Part shown: piece by piece, positions 23,173-32,239 of the stretch
How positions within the stretch are numbered: position 1 is the stretch's first letter
How the letters are laid out: each line of letters begins with the position of its first letter
Assembly: GCA_964433135.1 (NCBI GenBank)
Contig: CAYSQW010000019.1
Span: 1 to 51,205, forward strand
Source: CAYSQW01 sp964433135
Lineage (GTDB): Bacteria > Acidobacteriota > Aminicenantia > Aminicenantales > Aminicenantaceae
Direction of reading: 5' to 3'
Length of the DNA: 51,205 bases
Translations under genes and position numbers: made by a program
Notes under the pieces: generated by a model
The model's input: the letters and a program-made list of their open reading frames with translations, nothing else
What the model was told of the DNA's origin: nothing
The model's database searches: none

Positions 23173-24282
23173 ATGTCAAAAGAACTTGAAAGCGGACGCT
23201 TGGTGTCTCTGGATATATTTCGCGGTTTGACCATGGCGGCCATGATCCTGGTGAACAATCCCGGAAGTTGGAAGCATGTCTACGCTCCTCTCCGTCATGC
23301 GCGCTGGCATGGTTGGACTCCGACGGATCTCATCTTCCCCTTCTTTTTGTTCATCGTCGGCGTCTCTCTCTCGTTTTCCCTGACGCAACGCCGCAAATGG
23401 AGGGGCAGCCGGCAGATCCCTTGGGGGAAAATCCTCCGCAGAACCGTGATCCTGTTCGGATTGGGATTACTGCTGGCCTGGATCCCGAAATTCGATCTCA
23501 GCGGCTTGAGGATTCCGGGAGTGCTCCAGCGGATAGCGCTGTGCTATTTGATCGCATCCGTCGTCTTTCTTAAAACCGACTGGAAAGGAAGGACCGCCTG
23601 GGTGATCGCGTTGGGAGTGGTATATTGGCTTTTGCTCAAACTGGTTCCCGTACCCGGGTACGGCGCGAGCGTTCTCGAGCCCGAGGGCAACCTATGCGGT
23701 TACATCGATGTGAAGCTGCTGGGTGGTCATCTATATAAACCCGGCTTCGATCCCGAGGGACTTTTGAGCACCCTGCCCGCGGCAGCGACGACCCTGTTGG
23801 GCAGTCTGTCCGGAGACTGGCTGCGGTCGGTCCGGAGAAAAGCGGCGGGTTTTATCGGGCTGGTTCTCGGGGGAGCGGTTTTGACGGCGGGGGGATTGTA
23901 TCTGCATCCGTATCTCCCCATCAACAAGCAGCTCTGGACCAGCTCTTATGTCCTGTTCAGCGGGGGAGCGGCGATGCTGGCTCTGGGTGTCTGCTATTTC
24001 ACGGCGGATATTCTGGGTTGGAAAAAATGGTCCTATCCTTTCCGTGTTTTCGGGACGAACGCCATTACGGCTTATGTCGGATCAGGACTTATGGCGCGGC
24101 TTTTGTTCAACCTTCAGGTGTCGGGAACGGGGCAGACCTTGAAAGACTATATTACCAGCCGTTGGTTGATCCCTTGGGCCGGGCCTTTGAACGGTTCGCT
24201 GCTGTTCGGGCTGATCCTGATCCTGGTTTGGCTTCTGCTGCTGGCGCCTTTATACCATAAACGGATTTTCTTCAAGATCTGA
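23173..24282 (+). CDS. HGSNAT-like/DUF5009 membrane acyltransferase
   Basis: A 369-residue multi-span membrane protein. 'SLDIFRGLTMAAMILVNNPG' followed by 'HARWHGWTPTDLIFPFFLFI' is the signature of the bacterial homologues of heparan-alpha-glucosaminide N-acetyltransferase (COG4299, DUF5009). That family moves an acetyl group across the membrane to a terminal glucosamine. The conserved His lies in the first loop ('ARWHGW'), and about 10 hydrophobic helices follow. Its closeness to the nag operon supports an amino-sugar role, but the substrate is not known. AAGGAG precedes the ATG by 12 bases. Confidence 0.82.
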   Translation: MSKELESGRLVSLDIFRGLTMAAMILVNNPGSWKHVYAPLRHARWHGWTPTDLIFPFFLFIVGVSLSFSLTQRRKWRGSRQIPWGKILRRTVILFGLGLLLAWIPKFDLSGLRIPGVLQRIALCYLIASVVFLKTDWKGRTAWVIALGVVYWLLLKLVPVPGYGASVLEPEGNLCGYIDVKLLGGHLYKPGFDPEGLLSTLPAAATTLLGSLSGDWLRSVRRKAAGFIGLVLGGAVLTAGGLYLHPYLPINKQLWTSSYVLFSGGAAMLALGVCYFTADILGWKKWSYPFRVFGTNAITAYVGSGLMARLLFNLQVSGTGQTLKDYITSRWLIPWAGPLNGSLLFGLILILVWLLLLAPLYHKRIFFKI

Positions 24283-24365
24283 AAGACAGACGGACCTCGT
24301 TGTTTTCCGACCAATGATTTGATTTCACTTCCATTGAAAGATGTGTTAGAATCGCCGCCCATCAA

Positions 24366-24434
24366 CGGCGATGGAGTCCGCCGCAAACCGCGTTATCGCT
24401 GATGACTCCTACCTGGAAAAATTTAGGAGGAGTC
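24366..24434 (+). ncRNA. Fluoride riboswitch with translational platform
   Basis: The segment beginning GGCGATGGAGTCCGCC and ending GCTGATGACTCCTACC follows the crcB (fluoride) aptamer consensus: GGCGATG, a stem closed by AAAC, then CTGATG..CTCCTAC. GGAGTC (24373-24378) pairs with GACTCC (24404-24409) in the aptamer. The same GACTCCT (24404-24410) is complementary to AGGAGTC (24428-24434), which covers the Shine-Dalgarno AGGAGG (24425-24430). Fluoride binding would therefore free the ribosome site of crcB, an ON switch. The gene directly downstream confirms it. Confidence 0.93.
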
Positions 24435-24438
24435 CTGA

Positions 24439-24822
24439 ATGTTTAACGTCTTGGTTATTGGGATCGGCGGATTCCTGGGAGCGATATTTCGATTCCTTGT
24501 CAGCGGTTTCATGCAGGGCTTTTCGACCCATCCGTTATTCCCGCTCGGAACATTGTCCGTAAATTTCCTTGGATCTCTGCTGCTTGCAAGTCTTTCAGCC
24601 CTTTCCGAGTTGGGAGGCTTGTTTACTCCGGAAACCAGATCTTTCCTTTTCATCGGTCTGTTGGGAGCTTTCACGACGTTTTCGACCTTCACCTTCGAAA
24701 CTTTCAATCTCCTTCAGAACAGCAAGTATATGTTGGCCGGCCTGAATGCTCTATTGAACATATCGACATGCCTGGCGGCTGTTTTTCTGGGGAGAGCCCT
24801 TGTGCTGGCGCTTTGGAGATGA
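24439..24822 (+). CDS. crcB: Fluoride exporter CrcB/Fluc
   Basis: A 127-residue four-helix membrane protein of the Fluc family, which forms dual-topology dimeric fluoride channels. 'GGFLGAIFRFLVSG', 'PLGTLSVNFLGSLLL' and 'GLLGAFTTFSTFTFET' are the family motifs, including the pore Asn and the Phe residues of the fluoride pathway. The start is set by AGGAGG eight bases upstream, which is part of the riboswitch. Length fits a single-gene homodimeric Fluc. Confidence 0.95.
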   Translation: MFNVLVIGIGGFLGAIFRFLVSGFMQGFSTHPLFPLGTLSVNFLGSLLLASLSALSELGGLFTPETRSFLFIGLLGAFTTFSTFTFETFNLLQNSKYMLAGLNALLNISTCLAAVFLGRALVLALWR

Positions 24823-24954
24823 CGGTATAAACCGCAGCCGAAAAAAGACGGACTTCTTATTCCTGAGCCGTTTCCGGTTGAAGACAGCGATTGAGATTCA
24901 CATCGGTGTGTCATACGGTGCGTTTGATTTACATGATATCCAGAGGTCCGCTGT

Positions 24955-24983
24955 TTGACAACCCGATTCTCCTGTGATAAACA
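24955..24983 (+). promoter_or_regulatory. Possible promoter of the M14 peptidase gene
   Basis: A perfect TTGACA (24955-24960) is followed after 17 bp by TAAACA (24978-24983), a poor -10. It is the best candidate in the 264-bp gap after crcB. Confidence 0.35.
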
Positions 24984-25086
24984 CTTGATTTCGAGATCGT
25001 CGATCCGCATTCGTGGATGGGAATTGACGATCTCCTTATCCTTCGCCGATGCTTCCAGGCAGCGGCACCACTTGAAAGGAGTCGAT

Positions 25087-26835
25087 ATGGTCCATTCTAA
25101 ATCAGGACGAATTCTGGTCGCTCTGTTCATGCTTTCCTGTTTGCTTTCGGCGCAGCCCTCGGAATCCGGGCTGCAAACCCCCGCGGAACAGACTGCCTAT
25201 CAGAATGGAGGGACTCTCTATGGCCCGTTGATGGAGTTCATTCATGCCCTGGATAAACAGACGAGTTTGATGAATGTCCAGATATTGACGGAAACGCTGA
25301 TGGGACGGAAGCTTGTTCTCTGTGTTCTGGCGAATCCGCCGGTATACAGCCCCGCTGATCTTGTCGGCAGTGATAAACCCGTTGTGTTGATCGCCAACAA
25401 CGTTCACGGCGGGGAAGTGGCTGGAAAGGATGCCAGCCTGGAGATCATGCGCGATCTGGTGACGGGAGATCTGCGTCCCCTGTTGGATGAGGTCGTGGTG
25501 CTTAATATCCCCACGTTGAATCCGGACGGCGCCGAAGTCAACCGAAGAACCAATGAACAGCGGTTTGATATGAACCGCGATTACCTCAAACTCGAATCCC
25601 AGGAGATTGACGCCCTGGTGCGGAAAGTGATCAATGTGTGGCATCCGGATATTCATGTGGATACCCATCACGGGGGAGCGGCGCCTTATGCATTGGTTTA
25701 TCAGACCTGCATGAATCCCGCCGGCGATGAAGAATTGATCCGGTTCGGCAACGAAGAGGTCCTGCCCCGCGTCCGTTCGGCTCTGAGAGCGGAAGATTAT
25801 GACGGATTTTGGTATTCGAGTCCTCGCTGGGTCGACGGGGAGCCGTGCTGGTTTCCGACTTCGGTGGAACCGCGCAAGCAGCATGTGTACTCCGGTTTGG
25901 CTAACATGCTTGGTTTTCTGTTCGAAACACCGAGCAACAGCCATCGCGTGATCCATGATGGAACCGAAGTGGTCGAGATCCCCGAGGAAGAGCGCTACCG
26001 TCACCAGGTGCGCGGCGAATATATCGGACAGCGGGAAATGATCAGGTTCGCCGCCGAGCGTGGCGAGGATGTCAAACGGATTATCGCCGATGCCCGGCGG
26101 CGGGCTGTCGAGCGAGGAAACAACGATGCGGATGAGGATCCGTTTCCGATCCGCTACGAACAGAAAGTCAAGTTTATGGATGATTTCTGGGTCCGAAAAA
26201 AAGATGTGGATCCTCCGGAGTTTGAGAAGGTCAGAGGTGGAGTTTATACCCTTTTCTCACCGGTGAAAACAACGGTGCGGCCTTGGGGATATGTGATGCC
26301 GCCCGAACTTGCACCGATCATTCCGCTTCTGCTGGATCATGAGATCGCGGTCAAACGGATATCGGAACCGACGGATCTGGAATTAGAGATCTATTACGCC
26401 AATAAGCTTGAACACCAGGAATATTTTCAAGGCCATTATCTCAAACGACTCGAAGCGGAGAAGCGTTTGGAGGCCCTCCGGATGCCCGCCGGTTCATTCT
26501 TCATCCCGACCGGGCAGTCGAAATCGAACCTGCTCTGCTATCTTCTTGAAGCCGAAACCAATGACAACCTGATAACCTGGGGGTATTTGGATGACTTTCT
26601 TCAGGTGACTACCGGATTGGAAGAAAAATGGGCGAAGCGTGAAGCCGAGATGAAAGATTATCTCGACACCATGAATGCCCAGGAACGTGAACGCTGGCAA
26701 AAGCGGATGCAGCAGCAGAAGGAGCGTTTAAACCATCAGCGGATCCCCATCTACCGGGTGATGAAGAAGACGATACTCCCGGGCCGGATGCTGGAGCCGT
26801 ATAACGGCTACGAAAAAAATCGCTATATCCGCTGA
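25087..26835 (+). CDS. M14 family zinc carboxypeptidase, exported
   Basis: A 582-residue protein with a signal peptide ('ILVALFMLSCLLSAQPSE'). The M14 zinc motifs are 'HGGEVAGKDA' (His 107, Glu 110) and 'DTHHGGAA' (His 194/195); 'NPDGAEVN..' and 'DMNRDYLKLE' are the usual substrate-side motifs. The catalytic domain ends near residue 330. The remaining 250 residues are charged and helical, ending in a long Arg/Gln/Glu coiled-coil-like stretch ('RERWQKRMQQQKERLNHQR'). The ATG at 25087 with AAGGAG upstream is preferred to the longer frame. It probably trims peptides from the C-terminus outside the cytoplasm. Confidence 0.85.
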   Translation: MVHSKSGRILVALFMLSCLLSAQPSESGLQTPAEQTAYQNGGTLYGPLMEFIHALDKQTSLMNVQILTETLMGRKLVLCVLANPPVYSPADLVGSDKPVVLIANNVHGGEVAGKDASLEIMRDLVTGDLRPLLDEVVVLNIPTLNPDGAEVNRRTNEQRFDMNRDYLKLESQEIDALVRKVINVWHPDIHVDTHHGGAAPYALVYQTCMNPAGDEELIRFGNEEVLPRVRSALRAEDYDGFWYSSPRWVDGEPCWFPTSVEPRKQHVYSGLANMLGFLFETPSNSHRVIHDGTEVVEIPEEERYRHQVRGEYIGQREMIRFAAERGEDVKRIIADARRRAVERGNNDADEDPFPIRYEQKVKFMDDFWVRKKDVDPPEFEKVRGGVYTLFSPVKTTVRPWGYVMPPELAPIIPLLLDHEIAVKRISEPTDLELEIYYANKLEHQEYFQGHYLKRLEAEKRLEALRMPAGSFFIPTGQSKSNLLCYLLEAETNDNLITWGYLDDFLQVTTGLEEKWAKREAEMKDYLDTMNAQERERWQKRMQQQKERLNHQRIPIYRVMKKTILPGRMLEPYNGYEKNRYIR

Positions 26836-26927
26836 ACCGGGTGGGTGTGAACAGATATTCGCAGGTCGAGGCGCCCGCTTTTGCGGCCGGGGGCCGATCC
26901 GGCGGTCAGGTTGCAGGAGATAGGCGC

Positions 26928-27674
26928 CTAAAATAAGCCGAAAAGCTTAAGCGCCATGATCGAAATGGCCGCCGCCAGGATCAGGCGGATGATCTTTTCT
27001 CCGCCCTTGACGGCGGCATGGGCTCCCCACCATGCTCCTACAGCGTTCCCGGCCGCAAGCATCAAGCCGAATTCCCAATCGACATTCCCGGTCAATATGA
27101 ACACCAGCAGTGCGGGCACGGTATAGATCAGAACGATGAAAACCTTATGCATGTTGACCAAAACCAGATCCAATCGCAGCAGGTGATAGAGGGCGGCCAT
27201 AAACAAAAAACCCACTCCTGCCTGAATGAACCCTCCGTAGAAACCGATGGCGACCAGAGCCGGGTAGATCAGCCAGCGTCTTCGATCCGTTCCGGAATCC
27301 GGTTGGCTTTGCGGTGAGCGGGATATGAACATGGAGAAAACGACCAGCAGCATCACGAATCCGAGAATCCGCTGAAAGAGAAGGCCGTTTACCCGCGTGG
27401 CCATCAACGCGCCTATGACGGCGCCGGGTAAAGTGAAGATCGACAGCTTCAGACTGGTTCTGGGATCGGAAACGCGGTGTTTTTTAAACGAGGAGACGGC
27501 CGATATGTTTTGCAAAAGCAAAGCGATACGGTTGGTTCCATTGGCGACGGCGCTGTCCAATCCTAGAAATATCAGTGTCGGCAGGGTCAACGTGGAGCCT
27601 CCGCCTGCATTGACATTGATGAAACCGGCGGCTGTACCCACGCCGAAAAGAAGAGCCAAATGTAATATGTCCAT
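26928..27674 (-). CDS. TSUP family permease (TauE/SafE)
   Basis: A 248-residue protein with 7-8 membrane helices. 'GVGTAAGFINVNAGGGSTLTLP' near the N-terminus and 'GFYGGFIQAGVGFLFMAAL' in the second half are the two repeated loop motifs of the sulfite exporter TauE/SafE family. Members move sulfite, sulfoacetate or other organosulfur anions; the substrate here is not known. It is divergent from the M48 peptidase gene. Confidence 0.88.
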   Translation of the reverse strand: MDILHLALLFGVGTAAGFINVNAGGGSTLTLPTLIFLGLDSAVANGTNRIALLLQNISAVSSFKKHRVSDPRTSLKLSIFTLPGAVIGALMATRVNGLLFQRILGFVMLLVVFSMFISRSPQSQPDSGTDRRRWLIYPALVAIGFYGGFIQAGVGFLFMAALYHLLRLDLVLVNMHKVFIVLIYTVPALLVFILTGNVDWEFGLMLAAGNAVGAWWGAHAAVKGGEKIIRLILAAAISIMALKLFGLF

Positions 27675-27817
27675 TATTTCGCCTGAATGGGAAAAGAATC
27701 ATACCCTGAGCAGGAGAATAAGTAAACAGGGAGCCGTCGAGCCGTGCTTCATATCGGACCGTTCCGTCCTTGCTTGGGAGGTGTCGGCATGATACGGTTG
27801 TGGAGGAGAGCGCGATT

Positions 27818-28954
27818 TTGATAAACATGCATCCGTTGTTGGATCAGGAAAAACAGAGCCGGGCACGGCGTTATGAAAAAGAGAAGCGTCTTTGGGGACT
27901 GGCGGAGATCGCCGCCGGTTTGGTTTTTTTGCTTCTCTTTTATTTCCGCGGCTTGAGTTCTCGATTGGCGGGGCTTGAAGTCGGGAGCCCGGTGCTCCAT
28001 TTCGCCTTGTATGCGGCGGTATTTTACAGCCTTTTTATGATCTGGAGGCTTCCAATCGGATATTTCCGGGATTACGTACATGAACATCGGTGGGGATTCT
28101 CAATTCAGACTTCGGCGGCATGGGCGGGCGATCAGCTCAAGGATTTTTTTCTGGGATTGGGGATCTCCGTAATCGTTCTCGTCATCCTTTTTCTGCTGAT
28201 GACCTCGAATCCCGGGATGTGGTGGCTGACGGCGGCTCTGATCATGACAGGATTGGGCATAATTTTCACGATGCTGCTGCCGGTTGTGATCATGCCGATA
28301 TTCAATCGGTACAAGCGGATTGAAAATCCGGAACTGACCGCGGAGCTGGAAAAAATCTTGAGGCGGGAAGGGCTGCGTCCCAGCGGATTTTATGAAGAGG
28401 ACATGAGCCGCCGGACCAAGAAGGAGAATGCTTTCCTCGCGGGATTGGGAAAGACCCGGCGCGTGGTCCTGGGAGATAATTTGATCCGCAATATGCGGAT
28501 TCCAGAGATCACGGCGATTATCGCTCACGAAGTGGGTCACTACCGCTTCCGGCACATCTGGAAAGGACTTGCGTGGACCGCTGTCCGGCAGCTTGCGGTT
28601 TTTTTCCTTCTGGACCGTTCGCTGCGCATCTTCTTTCCCGGATATTTATTTTCCATCCCGGAAACCCTGAACTTATTCCCCATGATGGCCGTCATTCTGA
28701 GTGCGGTATCCGGCTGTATCTTCAGTCCCCTCGGGAATGCGCTTTCACGTTATTTTGAAAGGCAGGCGGATCGATATGCCCTGAATGCAGTGGAGGACAA
28801 GCGGGCGTTTATAAAGGCTCTGGCCGGATTGGCCGATCGTAATCTGAGCAATGCTTATCCGGTATGGTGGGTTCGGCTTCTTTATTATTCCCATCCGCCC
28901 GTAGGTGAGCGCCTTTCTCTGGCGGAAGAATTGATCTTGCGGTCTCAGAGGTAG
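27818..28954 (+). CDS. M48 family (Ste24-like) membrane metallopeptidase
   Basis: A 378-residue membrane zinc peptidase. Two or three helices precede the catalytic motif 'IAHEVGHYRFRH' (His 237, Glu 238, His 241), two helices follow, and 'RYFERQADRYAL' supplies the third ligand Glu. This is the Ste24/CAAX-protease-1 topology. Such enzymes cut damaged or tail-modified proteins at the membrane. TTG 27818 lies 10 bases after GGAGGAG and is taken as the start; ATG 27827 in the same frame is the alternative. The 3' end overlaps the convergent butyrate kinase gene by 10 bp. Confidence 0.87.
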   Translation: MINMHPLLDQEKQSRARRYEKEKRLWGLAEIAAGLVFLLLFYFRGLSSRLAGLEVGSPVLHFALYAAVFYSLFMIWRLPIGYFRDYVHEHRWGFSIQTSAAWAGDQLKDFFLGLGISVIVLVILFLLMTSNPGMWWLTAALIMTGLGIIFTMLLPVVIMPIFNRYKRIENPELTAELEKILRREGLRPSGFYEEDMSRRTKKENAFLAGLGKTRRVVLGDNLIRNMRIPEITAIIAHEVGHYRFRHIWKGLAWTAVRQLAVFFLLDRSLRIFFPGYLFSIPETLNLFPMMAVILSAVSGCIFSPLGNALSRYFERQADRYALNAVEDKRAFIKALAGLADRNLSNAYPVWWVRLLYYSHPPVGERLSLAEELILRSQR

Positions 28955-30015
28955 TGGCGAGCTTCCTCCTCACCTCGTAAAACCCGCAGAGCGCCCTGTG
29001 CCAGGGCCGCCATCTCGTCTTCTCCCGGAATCACGATAACGGGGCCCAAAAAAGCTATATATCGTTTGATTTCGTCGATAAATAAGGGGCTGTATGCCAA
29101 TCCACCGGTCAGTACGACGGCGTCCACCGAACCCGCGAGCACCGCGGCGCAGGCGCCGATCTGTTTGGCGATCGTGAAGGCCATGGCTTGAAAGACAAGC
29201 TTCGCCCGTTCATTTCCGGCATCGATCAAATCGATGACCGCGCGCATATCGTTGACGCCGAGGTGAGCTACCATCCCACCCAGCCCCGAGATCTTCTTTT
29301 TCATTTCCCGGCGGGAAAATTTCCCTGACAGCGCCATTTCCACCAGATCCCAGGCAGGCAGGGTTCCAGCACGCTCGGGAGTGATCGGCCCGTCACCGTG
29401 GAGAGCGTTGTTGACATCCACCACTCTTCCTTTCCGGTGCGCTCCCACGGATATGCCTCCTCCGAGATGAGCGACGATCAGATTGCTGGTTCGATATTCC
29501 CGCTCCAATTGGGCGGCCGCCATGCGAGCGCAAATTTTCTGGTTGAGGGCATGAAAGATGCTGCGCCGGCGGATCTCCGGGAGCCCCGTGATGCGAGCGA
29601 CCTCGTCCAGTTCATCCACCACGACGGGATCGACGATATAGGCGGGGATCCCCGCGGGCTCGGCGATCCCGGCCGCCAGCAGCCCTCCCAGATTCGAGGC
29701 GTGTTCTCCCTGGATACCGGCTTCAAGATCTCTTTTTAAGGCGTCGTCTACGAGGTAGGTGCCTCCCGGGATCGGTTTCAGGAGTCCGCCGCGCCCCACT
29801 ACGGCATCCAGAAACTCGGGACGAATGGAATTTCTTGCAAGAAAATCGTGGATAAGTTTCCCGCGGAAAGATTTCTGATCGTTGATACGCTGAAAACGTG
29901 CTATTTCTTCAGCCGGATGGAAGAGATTCTCGTTTTCGATCTGTTGATCCCCTTTAAAATACCCGAGGCGGGTCGATGTCGATCCGGGATTTATAACCAG
30001 GATTTCATAGCTCAT
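28945..30015 (-). CDS. buk: Butyrate kinase
   Basis: A 356-residue ASKHA-fold acid kinase that makes ATP and butyrate (or a branched-chain acid) from the acyl phosphate. 'ILVINPGSTSTRLGYF' is the N-terminal phosphate-1 motif. 'LIVAHLGGGISVGAH' and 'GDGPITPERAGTLPAWDLV' are typical of Buk rather than acetate kinase, and 'AVVLTGGLAYSPLFI' is the adenosine motif. The start is ATG 30015 with GGAGC upstream; the longer frame has no homology. No phosphotransbutyrylase gene is adjacent in this window. It points to a fermentative energy route. Confidence 0.93.
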   Translation of the reverse strand: MSYEILVINPGSTSTRLGYFKGDQQIENENLFHPAEEIARFQRINDQKSFRGKLIHDFLARNSIRPEFLDAVVGRGGLLKPIPGGTYLVDDALKRDLEAGIQGEHASNLGGLLAAGIAEPAGIPAYIVDPVVVDELDEVARITGLPEIRRRSIFHALNQKICARMAAAQLEREYRTSNLIVAHLGGGISVGAHRKGRVVDVNNALHGDGPITPERAGTLPAWDLVEMALSGKFSRREMKKKISGLGGMVAHLGVNDMRAVIDLIDAGNERAKLVFQAMAFTIAKQIGACAAVLAGSVDAVVLTGGLAYSPLFIDEIKRYIAFLGPVIVIPGEDEMAALAQGALRVLRGEEEARHYL

Positions 30016-30375
30016 GTTCTGCTCCAATTCGTTCTGTGTTTGTTGAAAAGACAATCTATCATAACGCAAAATTCGCTCGGATGAAAACCGCATCCTTACG
30101 TGCTTCCGGGATCCAGCCATCAGATATATTTACGGTTGTCGTTGCCATAAAAGCCGGGATCGGTCTCCAAGCCGTCTTACTATCCGTGTGATCCCGACAC
30201 TTTTGCAATGGCTGAACTTGGGGAAATCTTAGTGATTATGATTTTGATCCAAGTTCCACTATAATAGAACTTCTGATATATCAGGATTCATATTGATTGG
30301 AGAATATGAAGATAAAGATATTCCGAGAAAATTGTATTTCTCAATCCCATCTATAACCGAAATAGCGAGGTTTAT

Positions 30376-30921
30376 ATGCAAGCCCTAGCAGAATTCCTGG
30401 ATTCTCATCTTGATTCGGTGCGTAAACTGACCAAGATCTTCATCGTTTCCATCTTCGCCGTGCAGGTGCTGGTCGTTTTCAGCCAAGTTGTCTGGCGATT
30501 TATTTTCAATAATCCGTTTTCCTGGTCGGAAGAACTGGCGAGGTATTTGCAAGTGTGGCTCATTTTGTTGACGGCCGCGGTGTGTATCCGAAAGGGAAGA
30601 CACCTTGCGGTGGATTACATGACGCATGTCCTGCCGTTCAAAATATCCAAAATTCTGATGTTTGTATCATTGGGATTGACCCTGATATTTTCAGGTGTCG
30701 TCGTCATTTTCGGGATCCAGCTTATCGCGGTTACGATACATCAGATAACACCGGCGCTGCAGGTCCCGATCGCCGTCGTTTATCTGGCATTTCCCATCTG
30801 CGGTGTTTTGATGTTTCTGGAGGGGTTGGTGTTGTTTCTCAAATTGGACGGAGTCAAAGACAAAGCCGGTTTGAAAACGTTCAAGGGCGCACGTCAAAAG
30901 AATGAGGAGGCGGCACAATGA
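30376..30921 (+). CDS. dctQ: TRAP transporter small membrane subunit
   Basis: A 181-residue, four-helix protein. 'VVFSQVVWRFIFNNPFSWSEELARYLQVWLI' contains the DctQ-family core ('SWSEELARYLQVW'), followed by 'RKGRHLAVDYM'. It forms the membrane part with DctM in the sodium-driven, binding-protein-dependent uptake of organic acids. Its stop overlaps the dctM start by four bases. A TATAAT at 30260-30265 lies in the 255-bp region upstream but has no good -35. Confidence 0.9.
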   Translation: MQALAEFLDSHLDSVRKLTKIFIVSIFAVQVLVVFSQVVWRFIFNNPFSWSEELARYLQVWLILLTAAVCIRKGRHLAVDYMTHVLPFKISKILMFVSLGLTLIFSGVVVIFGIQLIAVTIHQITPALQVPIAVVYLAFPICGVLMFLEGLVLFLKLDGVKDKAGLKTFKGARQKNEEAAQ

Positions 30922-32201
30922 TGGCCCTCCTGTTCATTTCCATCGTGGTCTTTCTTCTGATCGGCATGCCGATCGTGTTTGCGATCGGATCGGGTTCGAT
31001 GTTGGCCGTTCTATGGGATGGAGAGCTGCCGCTGGCACTGATTCCCCAGAAGATGTTCGGGGGCATGGATTCCTGGATGCTTATGGCCATTCCCTTGTTT
31101 ATGCTGGCGGGTCAGTTGATGACCACAGGAGGGATGTCGAAGCGGATTATTGATTTTTCTTCTGAGCTGTTTTGTTTTCTCAGAGGCAGTCTGGGAATGA
31201 TCTCGGTCGCCGCCTCCATGGTTTTCGCGGGGGTAACCGGCTCTTCGGTAGCCAGTACGGCCGCCATCGGTTCGATTATGCTCCCGGCCATGGAGGAAAA
31301 GGGCTATAACATGAAGTTCGCCACCGCGCTGCAGGCCGCCGCCGGAGCCATCGGCCCCGTAATTCCCCCCAGTCTGATGATGATTCTCATTGGGTACCTG
31401 ACAAACACCTCGGCCGTAAAGCTTTTTCTCGGCGGTGTCCTCCCGGGTGTTCTGATCGGTATCGGTTTGATGACGGTTGTCTATTTCCATGCCGCCAAGG
31501 GAGGAGATGCTTATCTTCCCGTCAGCAAACGATTCAACTTCAAACAAGTGCTTAGAAGCGGTGTCGGCTCCCTTCCCGGATTGGGGCTGCCTTTTATTAT
31601 CATCGTGGGTATCCTGGGGGGGATTTTTACGGTCACCGAGGCGGCGGTGGTCGCGGTCGTGTATGGATTTGTCGTCGGTGTTTTCGTTTACAAGGAAATC
31701 AAGCTGAAAGACATTCCGAAGGTTTTGATGGAATCCGCGGAATTAGCGTCGATCATTCTGTTCATTCAGGCTGCAACCTCAATTTTCGGATGGATTCTCA
31801 CGGTGAAGGAAGTCCCGGAGATGCTGGCCAAGTTCATGCTGTCCAATGTGGCGGGGCAGTTCCAATTCTTTCTGCTTTACATCATTCTCTTGATCGTCAT
31901 CGGTATGTGCATGGAGAGTTTTTCGGCGTCAATCGTACTGGTTCCCATCATCTTCCCCCTGGCGGTGAGCTTCGGTATTGATCCCGTTCATTTCGGCGTC
32001 ATCACCACCGTCGGTTGGGCCATCGGCTACATCACTCCGCCCTTCGGCGTGACGCTGTTTGTGGCTTGTGGATTGAGCAACAGAAGCATCCGGGAAGTCA
32101 CTCCCTATATTCTGCCGATCACGGCTTCGATGCTGATCGTGCTTATCCTCATTACCCTTCTTCCCAAGATCGTTCTCTGGTTTCCCGGATTATTTACATG
32201 A
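30918..32201 (+). CDS. dctM: TRAP transporter large permease subunit
   Basis: A 427-residue, 12-13 helix protein of the ion-transporter superfamily. 'MFGGMDSWMLMAIPLFMLAG', 'GVTGSSVASTAAIGSIMLPA' and 'GPVIPPSLMMILIGY' are DctM motifs; 'GFVVGVFVYKEI' and the C-terminal 'WAIGYITPPFGVTLFVA' complete the family pattern. It carries the sodium-coupled transport path. Overlaps both neighbours (ATGA), so the three genes are translated together. Confidence 0.93.
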   Translation: MMALLFISIVVFLLIGMPIVFAIGSGSMLAVLWDGELPLALIPQKMFGGMDSWMLMAIPLFMLAGQLMTTGGMSKRIIDFSSELFCFLRGSLGMISVAASMVFAGVTGSSVASTAAIGSIMLPAMEEKGYNMKFATALQAAAGAIGPVIPPSLMMILIGYLTNTSAVKLFLGGVLPGVLIGIGLMTVVYFHAAKGGDAYLPVSKRFNFKQVLRSGVGSLPGLGLPFIIIVGILGGIFTVTEAAVVAVVYGFVVGVFVYKEIKLKDIPKVLMESAELASIILFIQAATSIFGWILTVKEVPEMLAKFMLSNVAGQFQFFLLYIILLIVIGMCMESFSASIVLVPIIFPLAVSFGIDPVHFGVITTVGWAIGYITPPFGVTLFVACGLSNRSIREVTPYILPITASMLIVLILITLLPKIVLWFPGLFT

Positions 32202-32239
32202 GGATCGAAAACATGATGTTTTTTGTTAGGAAAGAATTC

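Noticed and set aside
30121..30375. Riboswitch before the TRAP operon
   Set aside because: No convincing paired structure or known aptamer motif; only a lone TATAAT is seen.
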